Both the position numbers and the translations under genes were made by a program. DNA of 5,900 nt, from positions 1-5,900 of the forward strand of contig URVX01000080.1 of the NCBI GenBank assembly GCA_900551395.1. The letters run 5' to 3'. The first letter of the stretch is position 1. Each line of letters begins with the position of its first letter. Positions 1 through 5,571 of the stretch are shown here, piece after piece. The DNA is from an uncultured Subdoligranulum sp. GTDB lineage: Bacteria; Bacillota; Clostridia; Christensenellales; CAG-314. A model generated the notes under the pieces. The model ran no database searches. It was not told the DNA's origin and was given only the letters and a program-made list of their open reading frames with translations.

Positions 1-39
1 CAGCTTAAGCCCGCTGTCGAATATCTTGATTTTTTCCAT
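1..39 (-). CDS. Probable M16-family (pitrilysin-like) zinc peptidase, N-terminal fragment
   Basis: Only the first 13 codons are inside the window, reading MEKIKIFDSGLKL from an ATG at 39-37 and running off the left edge. A GGAG Shine-Dalgarno core at 53-50 lies 10 bases upstream, directly against the stop codon of the deacetylase gene (TAA 56-54), so the two genes are co-transcribed and possibly translationally coupled. A short beta-strand start of the form 'xxxxxLxNGLKL/SGLKL' is typical of the N-terminus of M16 peptidases. In Bacillus subtilis the gene after pnp and ylxY is mlpA (ymxG), an M16 peptidase. The assignment therefore rests on context plus a 13-residue match; the HxxEH zinc motif lies outside the window. 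The existence of a gene here is much more certain than its family. Confidence 0.65.
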   Translation of the reverse strand, partial: MEKIKIFDSGLKL

Positions 40-53
40 TGAAAAATTTCTCC

Positions 54-773
54 TTATTCATTTGTAATGTTTTCACCTACGGGCACGACTTTAAACCCGT
101 TTTCGCTATAAAATTTCAAAATCGTCCCCAACGCGTCCGCGGTGTTCTTGGTAGGATGCATAAGCACAAGTTCTCCGTTTTTAACGTTGCTCGTCGCGCG
201 CTTGATAATCAGCTGCGTGTCCTTGTCGCGCCAGTCGATAGTGTCCTTAGACCACATTATTGTCCTGTATTTCAGCTGCGAAGCCACCTTCAACGTGGTT
301 TTTGAAAAGCTGCCGCTGGGAGGCGCAAACAAATCCATGTCCTTGCCTAAAATTTGCTTTATCAGCTTGTGCGTAACGTAAATCTCATTGTAATTTCCGT
401 CGTAATCGAGCTTGGCGTGGTCCTTGTGATAATAGCCGTGACTTCCTATTTCATGTCCGGCTTCCGCAATTTTTACCAGCACGCTCTCGTTTTTGGCAGC
501 CCAGCTGCCCCCGATGAAAAAGGTGGCTTTCACACCGTAGGAATCCAGCGTTTCGAGCATGGAATCTATGTATTCCGTGCCCCAATACACGTTTATCATG
601 ACCGAGACGTTGTTTTTGGTCTCGTCGCCGCGATAAATAGCTTTTTCGTAATCGTAGCCGAACACGTTGGTTATATCTCCCGAAAAGCTAATAACGAAAA
701 CGCTGACGATAAGAAGGGCGATAACCACGTTGCAGAATACGTTTACAAACAATTTTTCGCTTATTTTTTTCAA
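54..773 (-). CDS. YlxY-type polysaccharide deacetylase homologue, membrane-anchored, degenerate active site
   Basis: This 239-residue NodB-fold (carbohydrate esterase 4) protein is placed after pnp, like B. subtilis ylxY. Residues about 10-31 form one hydrophobic segment after a Lys-rich start, so it is probably a signal anchor with the catalytic domain outside the membrane. The NodB domain spans about 55-235. Seen motifs are: motif 1 INVYWG (60-65) where active enzymes have TFDDG, so both Asp are replaced by Tyr63 and Trp64; motif 2 SHGYYH with metal-ligand His112 and His116 kept; motif 3 FAPPSG (149-154) with the usual Arg replaced by Ala150; motif 4 WSKDTIDW (174-181) kept; motif 5 LMH with His206 kept. 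CE4 enzymes normally need the lost residues, so classical deacetylation is doubtful. The start is TTG at 773-771: an in-frame TAA at 788-786 excludes an earlier start, no ATG occurs before residue 59, and AAGGGGA is well placed upstream. A sporulation or peptidoglycan role is inferred from the family only. Confidence 0.88.
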   Translation of the reverse strand: MKKISEKLFVNVFCNVVIALLIVSVFVISFSGDITNVFGYDYEKAIYRGDETKNNVSVMINVYWGTEYIDSMLETLDSYGVKATFFIGGSWAAKNESVLVKIAEAGHEIGSHGYYHKDHAKLDYDGNYNEIYVTHKLIKQILGKDMDLFAPPSGSFSKTTLKVASQLKYRTIMWSKDTIDWRDKDTQLIIKRATSNVKNGELVLMHPTKNTADALGTILKFYSENGFKVVPVGENITNE

Positions 774-816
774 AGCACTTTCCCCTTAAAACATAATCCC
801 CAAATGCTCGGGCGTC

Positions 817-845
817 GTTTTATGTTATGAAAAAAATGCTTTCAA
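817..845 (-). promoter_or_regulatory. Candidate weak sigma-A-type promoter for the deacetylase gene
   Basis: On the minus strand TTGAAA (845-840, five of six matches to TTGACA) is followed after 17 bases by TAAAAC (822-817, four of six matches to TATAAT). The spacer contains a run of seven T. It lies between the post-pnp hairpin and the TTG start, and could give the deacetylase and peptidase genes their own transcript. The -10 is poor, and an AT-rich gap can give such matches by chance. Confidence 0.3.
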
Positions 846-852
846 TATGCTT

Positions 853-885
853 AAGGTCTCATCAACTGATGAGACCTTGTTTTTT
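853..885 (+). terminator. Strong hairpin after pnp; intrinsic-terminator shape on the plus strand
   Basis: Positions 853-864 and 867-878 are perfect inverted repeats (AAGGTCTCATCA / TGATGAGACCTT), giving an 11-bp stem with an AACT loop. On the plus strand the stem is followed by G and then six T (880-885), the standard Rho-independent form. On the minus strand, which carries all genes, the six A precede the stem, and the 15 or so bases after it are not T-rich; a run of seven T comes only at 836-830. For the pnp transcript the hairpin starts about 5 bases after the stop codon (886-884), so it may act as a 3' stability or processing element or as a partial terminator. For antisense transcription arriving from the left it looks like an efficient terminator. 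Confidence 0.75.
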
Positions 886-3007
886 AAAGCTTTTTGATAA
901 GTTTCAGGTCTATACGTCCCTTCTCGTCTATCTTTATGACCTTGACGTGCACCGTATCTCCGATGTTTACCACGTCCGTGACGTTTTCCACACGCTCTTT
1001 GGCAAGCTTGGAAATGTGTATCATGCCGTCCTTGCCCGGAGCAAGCTCTACGAAAGCGCCGAAATTCATAATTCTGACCACCTTACCGGTAAACTCGTCG
1101 CCTATTTCGGGATCTTTAACGATAGCCATGATTATACGCTTCGCCTTGTCCGACATTTCCTGGTCGCTTGTTGCGATGAATACCGTTCCGTCGTCGGTTA
1201 TGTCTATTTTCACGCCGGTCTCTTCGATAATTTTGTTGATAACCTTTCCGCCGCTGCCGATAACCTCTCTGATTTTGTCGGGGTCAATGGAAAAGGAGAT
1301 GATTTTGGGAGCATATTTGGAAAGCTCGGGTTTGGGCTGAGGCAAAATCTCCGCCATTTTGTCGAGAATAAACATTCTTCCCTTTTGCGCCTGAGCCAGG
1401 GCAGTTTCGAGAATTTCTCTGTCTATGCCCTTGATTTTTATATCCATTTGTATGGCGGTAATTCCCTGTCTCGTGCCTGCGACCTTGAAATCCATGTCGC
1501 CCAGAAAATCCTCCAGCCCCTGAATATCGCTGAGAATTGCTACCTTTTTGCCGTCCTCGCTCTTCATGAGTCCCATAGCGATACCCGCCACGGGAGCCTT
1601 TATGGGCACGCCTGCGTCCATAAGGGCAAGGGTAGAGCCGCAAATGCTTGCCTGCGACGTGCTGCCGTTGGAGCTTACTACCTCGCTGACCGTACGAATT
1701 GCATAAGGAAAATCTTCTTCGGAAGGTATGACGGGTTCAAGCGCTCTTTCCGCCAAAGCGCCGTGACCTATCTCGCGTCTGCCCGGGCTGCGCAGCTGCT
1801 TTGCCTCTCCGGTAGAATAAGGCGGCATGTTGTAATGGTGCATATATCTCTTGAAGTTGTAGTCGTCGTCAAGACTTTCCAGCTTTTGCACTTCGGATAT
1901 CGTGCCCAAAGTCGCCGTAGTGATAACCTGCGTCATACCTCTGGTGAAAACGCCGCTGCCGTGCACTCTGGGAAGAACTCCGTTTTCGCACCAGATATGA
2001 CGGATTTCGTCCGTTTTTCTGCCGTCGGGTCTGATACCGTCGTTGAGTATACGCGCCCTGACCTTTTCTTTGGTCATCTTGTAAAGCACGTCGTTGACGA
2101 AAGGAAGCGCTTCGGCGTCAGACTGGGCAAAATGCTCCTTGACCGCGGCGTTGACTTCGTCCTCGTTTTGCTGTCTCTGCGCTCTGTCGAAAGTGTCCAG
2201 AGCTTTTGAAAGGATTTCGTCCGCTATCTCGCGTTTCGCGTTTTCTTTATCTTGGGGAATGGGATGCATATCTGGCACTATTTTGGGCTTGCCTACTTCG
2301 GAAGCGATAAATTCAATAAACTCGCACTGCTTTTTGATTTCCTCGTGACCGAACAAAATGGCTTCGAGCATCTGCTGTTCGCTTATTTCGTTTGCTCCCG
2401 CCTCGACCATCATAATTGCGTCTTTTGTGCCCGAAAGATTGAGCGTAAGCTGCGTTCTGTCTCTCTGCGCCGCGTCGGGATTGATGACCAGCTTGCCGTC
2501 AACCAAGCTTACGACCACGCTGCCCGTAGGTCCGGCGAAAGGAATGTCCGATATGCTCAGAGCAATGGAGCTGCCTATCATCGCAAAAACCTCAGGCTGA
2601 ATATCCGGCTCTACGGACATAGCCGTTGCTACAACCGCCACGTCGTTGAGAAAACCCTTGGGGAACAAGGGTCTTATGGGTCTGTCGATAAGTCTTGACG
2701 TCAGAATCGCCTTGTCGCTGGGACGTCCTTCGCGCTTTTTAAAGCCTCCGGGAATTTTGCCTACGGAATACATTTTTTCCTCGAAATCCACTCCGAGCGG
2801 GAAAAAATCTATACCGTCGCGCGGCTGAGCGGCAAGCGTCGCGTTTACCATAACGCAGGTTTCCCCGCATCTGATAAAGCAAGAACCGTTTGCCTGCTCG
2901 GCGTATTTCCCGATTTCGACGGACATTGTGCGCCCGCCTATTTCCGTCTCGAATACGTAATACTCTCTTTCTCCGATTTTACAAACCTTTTTTTCGTACT
3001 TACTCAT
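884..3007 (-). CDS. pnp: Polynucleotide phosphorylase (polyribonucleotide nucleotidyltransferase)
   Basis: Complete 707-residue PNPase, close to the usual length (about 700). It degrades RNA 3' to 5' by phosphorolysis as a cytoplasmic trimer. Domains in order are: first RNase PH-like domain (about 15-145); helical linker domain (about 210-300); second, catalytic RNase PH-like domain (about 326-540, opening with DGRKTDEIR); KH domain (about 565-620) with the G-x-x-G loop at 584-587 (IGSGGK); and S1 domain (about 635-707). Catalytic-site residues are visible: the phosphate-binding NGSTSQAS segment (447-454) and Asp500 and Asp506 in EDFLGDMD, which match Asp486 and Asp492 of the E. coli enzyme. 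The chosen start is ATG 3007-3005. A GGAGG site lies 15 bases upstream, an unusually long distance, and the N-terminus is about 10 residues longer than in B. subtilis. An in-frame GTG at 3040-3038 with AGAGG 7 bases upstream is an alternative (718 residues). Reading farther back to 3103 would enter the rpsO terminator hairpin and is not credible. Confidence 0.98.
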   Translation of the reverse strand: MSKYEKKVCKIGEREYYVFETEIGGRTMSVEIGKYAEQANGSCFIRCGETCVMVNATLAAQPRDGIDFFPLGVDFEEKMYSVGKIPGGFKKREGRPSDKAILTSRLIDRPIRPLFPKGFLNDVAVVATAMSVEPDIQPEVFAMIGSSIALSISDIPFAGPTGSVVVSLVDGKLVINPDAAQRDRTQLTLNLSGTKDAIMMVEAGANEISEQQMLEAILFGHEEIKKQCEFIEFIASEVGKPKIVPDMHPIPQDKENAKREIADEILSKALDTFDRAQRQQNEDEVNAAVKEHFAQSDAEALPFVNDVLYKMTKEKVRARILNDGIRPDGRKTDEIRHIWCENGVLPRVHGSGVFTRGMTQVITTATLGTISEVQKLESLDDDYNFKRYMHHYNMPPYSTGEAKQLRSPGRREIGHGALAERALEPVIPSEEDFPYAIRTVSEVVSSNGSTSQASICGSTLALMDAGVPIKAPVAGIAMGLMKSEDGKKVAILSDIQGLEDFLGDMDFKVAGTRQGITAIQMDIKIKGIDREILETALAQAQKGRMFILDKMAEILPQPKPELSKYAPKIISFSIDPDKIREVIGSGGKVINKIIEETGVKIDITDDGTVFIATSDQEMSDKAKRIIMAIVKDPEIGDEFTGKVVRIMNFGAFVELAPGKDGMIHISKLAKERVENVTDVVNIGDTVHVKVIKIDEKGRIDLKLIKKL

Positions 3008-3022
3008 TTTTAAATCTATATT

Positions 3023-3027
3023 CCTCC
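3023..3027 (-). promoter_or_regulatory. Ribosome binding site of pnp, unusually far from the ATG
   Basis: GGAGG at 3027-3023 is the best Shine-Dalgarno match before pnp, but 15 bases separate it from the ATG at 3007, where 5-9 is usual. No ATG, GTG or TTG occurs in frame between the two. Either the spacing is truly long, or translation starts at the GTG at 3040 using the AGAGG just before it. Confidence 0.55.
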
Positions 3028-3069
3028 GATTTACCTTCACCTGCATGCCTCTGCCTAAGCCGGCAAAAG

Positions 3070-3106
3070 CAAAAAAATATAAAACAGGGGTGAAAAAAAT
3101 CACCCC
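3070..3106 (-). terminator. Intrinsic terminator/attenuator between rpsO and pnp
   Basis: On the minus strand GGGGTGA (3106-3100) and TCACCCC (3093-3087) form a 7-bp stem with a loop of six T. It is followed by a T-rich tail (TGTTTTATATTTTTTT, 3086-3071). It starts 13 bases after the rpsO stop. I find no convincing promoter between it and pnp, so readthrough is needed for pnp expression. It is best read as a partial terminator that makes S15 mRNA more abundant than pnp mRNA. Confidence 0.8.
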
Positions 3107-3119
3107 ATATTTCGGATAT

Positions 3120-3380
3120 TTATTTCCTCAAATCGAGCTCGACTATGATTTGTCTGTATTTTTCCAAATCATTAGCTTTGAGATAATCGAGCAAACCGCG
3201 CCTCTGTCCGACCATCTGAAGCAAACCGCGTCTGCTGTGATGATCCTTTTTGTGTGTTTTGAGGTGCTCCGTCAAATGATTGATGCGCGCAGTAAGCAAC
3301 GCAATCTGAACCTCCGGCGAGCCGGTGTCTCCCTCTTTTCTGCCGAATTTGGCAATGATTTCCTGTTTGTTGATTTCCAT
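3120..3380 (-). CDS. rpsO: 30S ribosomal protein S15
   Basis: Complete 86-residue S15, within the usual 86-89 residue range. It binds the three-way junction of helices 20-22 of 16S rRNA early in small-subunit assembly. The family signature is intact: GDTGSPEVQIALLT near residues 17-30, then the HLTEHLKTHKKDHHSRRGLL segment (about 36-55) that carries the conserved RNA-contacting His, Arg and Ser residues, then QRRGLLDYL. The start is ATG 3380-3378, with AAGGAG placed 7 bases upstream; the longer open frame to 3473 covers the leader and has no support. Its own promoter lies about 85 bases upstream. The rpsO-pnp order is conserved across most bacteria. Confidence 0.98.
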   Translation of the reverse strand: MEINKQEIIAKFGRKEGDTGSPEVQIALLTARINHLTEHLKTHKKDHHSRRGLLQMVGQRRGLLDYLKANDLEKYRQIIVELDLRK

Positions 3381-3409
3381 TTTGTCTTCTCCTTTTTTAT
3401 GATATGCCG

Positions 3410-3455
3410 CCAACAAAGAAATCCGTTGGAGAACTCGGTCTATCCTTGTAAACGG
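3410..3455 (-). promoter_or_regulatory. rpsO 5' leader with two mutually exclusive short stems
   Basis: The predicted untranslated leader from about 3457 to 3381 is about 77 bases. CCGTT (3455-3451) can pair with AACGG (3427-3423), while CCAAC (3429-3425) can pair with GTTGG (3414-3410). The two stems share the AAC bases and cannot form together. S15 represses its own mRNA in several bacteria through structurally unrelated leaders, so this could be such a site. Each stem is only 5 bp, so the structure is tentative. Confidence 0.25.
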
Positions 3456-3463
3456 TCTTGAAT

Positions 3464-3492
3464 ATGATAACACATAATTCGGCGTTTGTAAA
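3464..3492 (-). promoter_or_regulatory. Sigma-A-type promoter of rpsO (extended -10)
   Basis: On the minus strand TTTACA (3492-3487, five of six consensus bases) and TATCAT (3469-3464, five of six) are separated by exactly 17 bases. TG one base before the -10 makes it an extended -10 promoter. The predicted start is near 3457. It sits only 17 bases past the hemZ stop, so rpsO-pnp has its own promoter besides any readthrough from hemZ; I see no terminator between hemZ and rpsO. Confidence 0.75.
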
Positions 3493-3509
3493 CCGATTGC
3501 GGCGATATT

Positions 3510-4934
3510 TTAAAGGAAAAGATTTTCTTTTCCCGCCGTAAGCTTGTCCAGCTTGTCGATATATGTCGGAATATCCTTGGGATTTGCAAACCGCTCGATT
3601 CTGTTCTGCGCCGAAAACACTCTTTTCGAAATGGCATTGCTGCCGCAGGCAAGAATACTCGTCGTTTCCTCCATGATGTCGATATTGTAACGCCCTTGCT
3701 TGCCTTCGAGACAATATCCTACGTTTTCGAGATTGTTAGTCATGTACTTTTGTCTGTACAGATAATAAGGAAAATATCCTGCGGAGCTCAGTCGTTCCCG
3801 CGCATAATCCACCATATCCGCAACGCATTTTTCACGGTCGGCAAGAGACAGTCCGCGTTCCTTCAAAAGACTTCCCTTTTTTAAGGCAAGCGTATGTACC
3901 GTTATGTTTTCGGGCTTTAGATCCGCCGCGCAGTCTACGCTGCGCTTGAATTCGTTTAAGCTTTCTCCCGGAAGACCGGCAATCAAATCCATATTTATAT
4001 CAAAACCGAACTTTTTTGCCATACTATGTTTCAAATAGATATCTTCGACCGAGTGATTTCTGCCCACGCCGTCCAAAATTCTTTGATTGAAGCTCTGAGG
4101 ATTGACCGATATTCGGTTTACGCCGCGCCGCGCCATGACCTCCAGCTTTTCCTCGTCTATCGTATCGGGTCTCCCCGCCTCCACGCAAAACTCTCGCGGA
4201 GAATATTCACCGAACAGAGAAAGCAGACGGTCAAGGCTTTCTGCCGAAATCGACGTCGGAGTGCCGCCGCCGAAATAAATATTTTTAATTTTGAGCTTCT
4301 TCTCTGCCGACAGAGCTTTTACGGCGGAAATTTCCCTTTCGAGCGCGTCGAGATAAGGCGCGACATATTTTGTAAGGCGAGAAATTTCTCCGCATGTAAA
4401 TGAGCAGTAGCTGCACCTGCTCAGGCAAAAAGGTATTCCCACGTAAACATCCGCTTCGTCGTCATTTGCCTCTCTCAAGCCCTCCTGCTGCCCGAGAATT
4501 GCGTCTACAAGAGCAATTTTGTTTTCCGACACGTGAAAAAGCTCTCTGAAATCGTTCTTGTAGTCTCCCGTGCGTGCAGAAAGCTCGCAAGCCAGCTTGG
4601 TCGGTCGTATACCCGTCAGCGCGCCCCAGGCAAGCTCGGTCGGTTTTACGCGCTGCAAGCAATCGTAAACGCACAGCTTGGCGTATCTTTTCTGCAGTCT
4701 TTTCAACTCTATTGAATTAAGCCGGGCTGCGGAAAAGACGTTTCGGGATGTAACGCTGTTGCATTCGACTTTGTTTATCCAACAGCCGTTTTCGAAAAGC
4801 AAAAAGTGACTGAGCGAAGCTTCCTCGCAGCTGTCCGCAAGCGTTACGCGGACGTCGTCGAAAAACAATCGGATTACCTCCGCCAAATCGGAAGCGTATT
4901 GCGCATGGCTTGTCCAAAATAAAAACTCTTTCAT
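3510..4934 (-). CDS. hemZ: HemZ-type radical SAM protein (putative oxygen-independent coproporphyrinogen III dehydrogenase)
   Basis: This 474-residue protein is a HemN-superfamily radical SAM enzyme of the HemZ branch. The Fe-S cluster motif CxxxCxxC is at Cys170, Cys174 and Cys177, within GIPFCLSRCSYCSF. FGGGTPTS (221-228) contacts the SAM methionine, and VEAGRPDTI, RISVNPQSFN and DLIAGLPGE follow in the usual order through the barrel. Two features separate it from HemN and HemW: a 165-residue N-terminal extension containing WGALTGIRPTKL (103-114), and the C-terminal YLYRQKYMTNNLENVGY block (391-407). The family is annotated as converting coproporphyrinogen III to protoporphyrinogen IX, but it is common in clostridia that do not make heme, so the true substrate is uncertain. 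The ATG (4934-4932) overlaps the upstream TGA (4933-4931) as ATGA and has no clear Shine-Dalgarno site of its own, which implies translational coupling. Clostridial hemZ is often followed by hisS; here rpsO follows. Confidence 0.92.
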   Translation of the reverse strand: MKEFLFWTSHAQYASDLAEVIRLFFDDVRVTLADSCEEASLSHFLLFENGCWINKVECNSVTSRNVFSAARLNSIELKRLQKRYAKLCVYDCLQRVKPTELAWGALTGIRPTKLACELSARTGDYKNDFRELFHVSENKIALVDAILGQQEGLREANDDEADVYVGIPFCLSRCSYCSFTCGEISRLTKYVAPYLDALEREISAVKALSAEKKLKIKNIYFGGGTPTSISAESLDRLLSLFGEYSPREFCVEAGRPDTIDEEKLEVMARRGVNRISVNPQSFNQRILDGVGRNHSVEDIYLKHSMAKKFGFDINMDLIAGLPGESLNEFKRSVDCAADLKPENITVHTLALKKGSLLKERGLSLADREKCVADMVDYARERLSSAGYFPYYLYRQKYMTNNLENVGYCLEGKQGRYNIDIMEETTSILACGSNAISKRVFSAQNRIERFANPKDIPTYIDKLDKLTAGKENLFL

Positions 4935-5560
4935 TTGTTTCTTTTAAACGCGGCGAGATAAGGATTGAAACGAAATTCGTGATTCAAATCGGTTACCTCC
5001 TCGTGACCGGGAAGAACTCTGTAATTTTTTTCAATTTCGGCGATACGCGAAAGAGAATTCATCATTTCCCGATAATCGCCGCCGGGCAGGTCAACTCGTC
5101 CGATACACTCTTTAAACAACGTATCACCCGAAAACATGATATCGTCGCAAAAATAACAAACACCTCCGGGCGTATGTCCCGGCGTATGCAAGACGTCGAA
5201 ATAAAATTCTCCTGCCGAGAAGTTTTTCAAATCATCGACATAGTTTGAAATTTTGCAATCGTAGCAAAAAACTCCCCATTCGTTTTTAGAGGCGTTTGCC
5301 GCCATGTCGGCGTCCTTTTCGCTTCCGTACACAGGCACTCCGTACAAATCGACAATGGGCTTGACTCCGCCGCAGTGGTCGAAATGGCCGTGAGTCAGCA
5401 AAACGGCGACGGGCTTCAATCCTTTTTCCTTTAAAAACATTTCCACCTTGTCATTGTCGAAAGCAGGGTCGACAATCACGCAGCTTCCGGACGCCTTGTC
5501 GAAAAGCACATAGGTGTTTGTGGGAAGTATACCGGTAGAAATTCTTTTAACCTCGTACAT
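4931..5560 (-). CDS. MBL-fold metallo-hydrolase, glyoxalase II-like
   Basis: This complete 209-residue cytoplasmic protein of the glyoxalase II-like metallo-beta-lactamase family has no signal peptide. The two-metal site is intact: His57, His59, Asp61 and His62 in THGHFDH, His129 in HTPGHT, Asp146 in SGDTLF and His186 in PGHE. The segment ECIGRVDLPGGD (151-162) is typical of the small GloB/YcbL-type proteins, which lack the long C-terminal substrate-binding domain of true hydroxyacylglutathione hydrolase. A thioester-hydrolysing, detoxifying role is likely, but the substrate is unknown. The ATG at 5560-5558 has AAGGAG 7 bases upstream; this site adjoins the relA stop codon. The gene begins 11 bases after relA and overlaps hemZ by 4 bases. 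The relA - MBL - hemZ run is common in Clostridia, although a D-aminoacyl-tRNA deacylase gene (dtd), often found after relA, is absent here. Confidence 0.93.
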   Translation of the reverse strand: MYEVKRISTGILPTNTYVLFDKASGSCVIVDPAFDNDKVEMFLKEKGLKPVAVLLTHGHFDHCGGVKPIVDLYGVPVYGSEKDADMAANASKNEWGVFCYDCKISNYVDDLKNFSAGEFYFDVLHTPGHTPGGVCYFCDDIMFSGDTLFKECIGRVDLPGGDYREMMNSLSRIAEIEKNYRVLPGHEEVTDLNHEFRFNPYLAAFKRNK

Positions 5561-5571
5561 AGTTTTCTCCT

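Noticed and set aside
827..2209. Long open frame of 460 codons on the plus strand, antisense to pnp.
   Set aside because: It lies wholly opposite the unmistakable PNPase gene apart from its first codons, has no ribosome binding site, begins by crossing the strong hairpin, and its translation resembles no known protein. It is an effect of the codon use of pnp.
3008..3103. N-terminal extension of pnp reading up to 3103.
   Set aside because: It would start inside the rpsO terminator hairpin, has no Shine-Dalgarno site at that point, and adds 32 residues not seen in PNPases.
3045..3461. Plus-strand open frame of 138 codons opposite rpsO.
   Set aside because: It is antisense to rpsO, has no ribosome binding site, and has no recognisable domain.
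3381..3473. N-terminal extension of S15 by 31 residues.
   Set aside because: The extension would cover the promoter -10 flank and leader; S15 proteins start at the position of the ATG at 3380, which has an excellent ribosome binding site.
3481..3512. Possible terminator for hemZ in the CGGTTTACAAACGCCG region.
   Set aside because: The inverted repeat is short and imperfect and lacks a T-tract; the sequence is better explained as the -35 region of the rpsO promoter.
4462..4917. Small minus-strand open frames inside hemZ (66 and 70 codons).
   Set aside because: They are other-frame readings of the hemZ N-terminal domain without their own ribosome binding sites.
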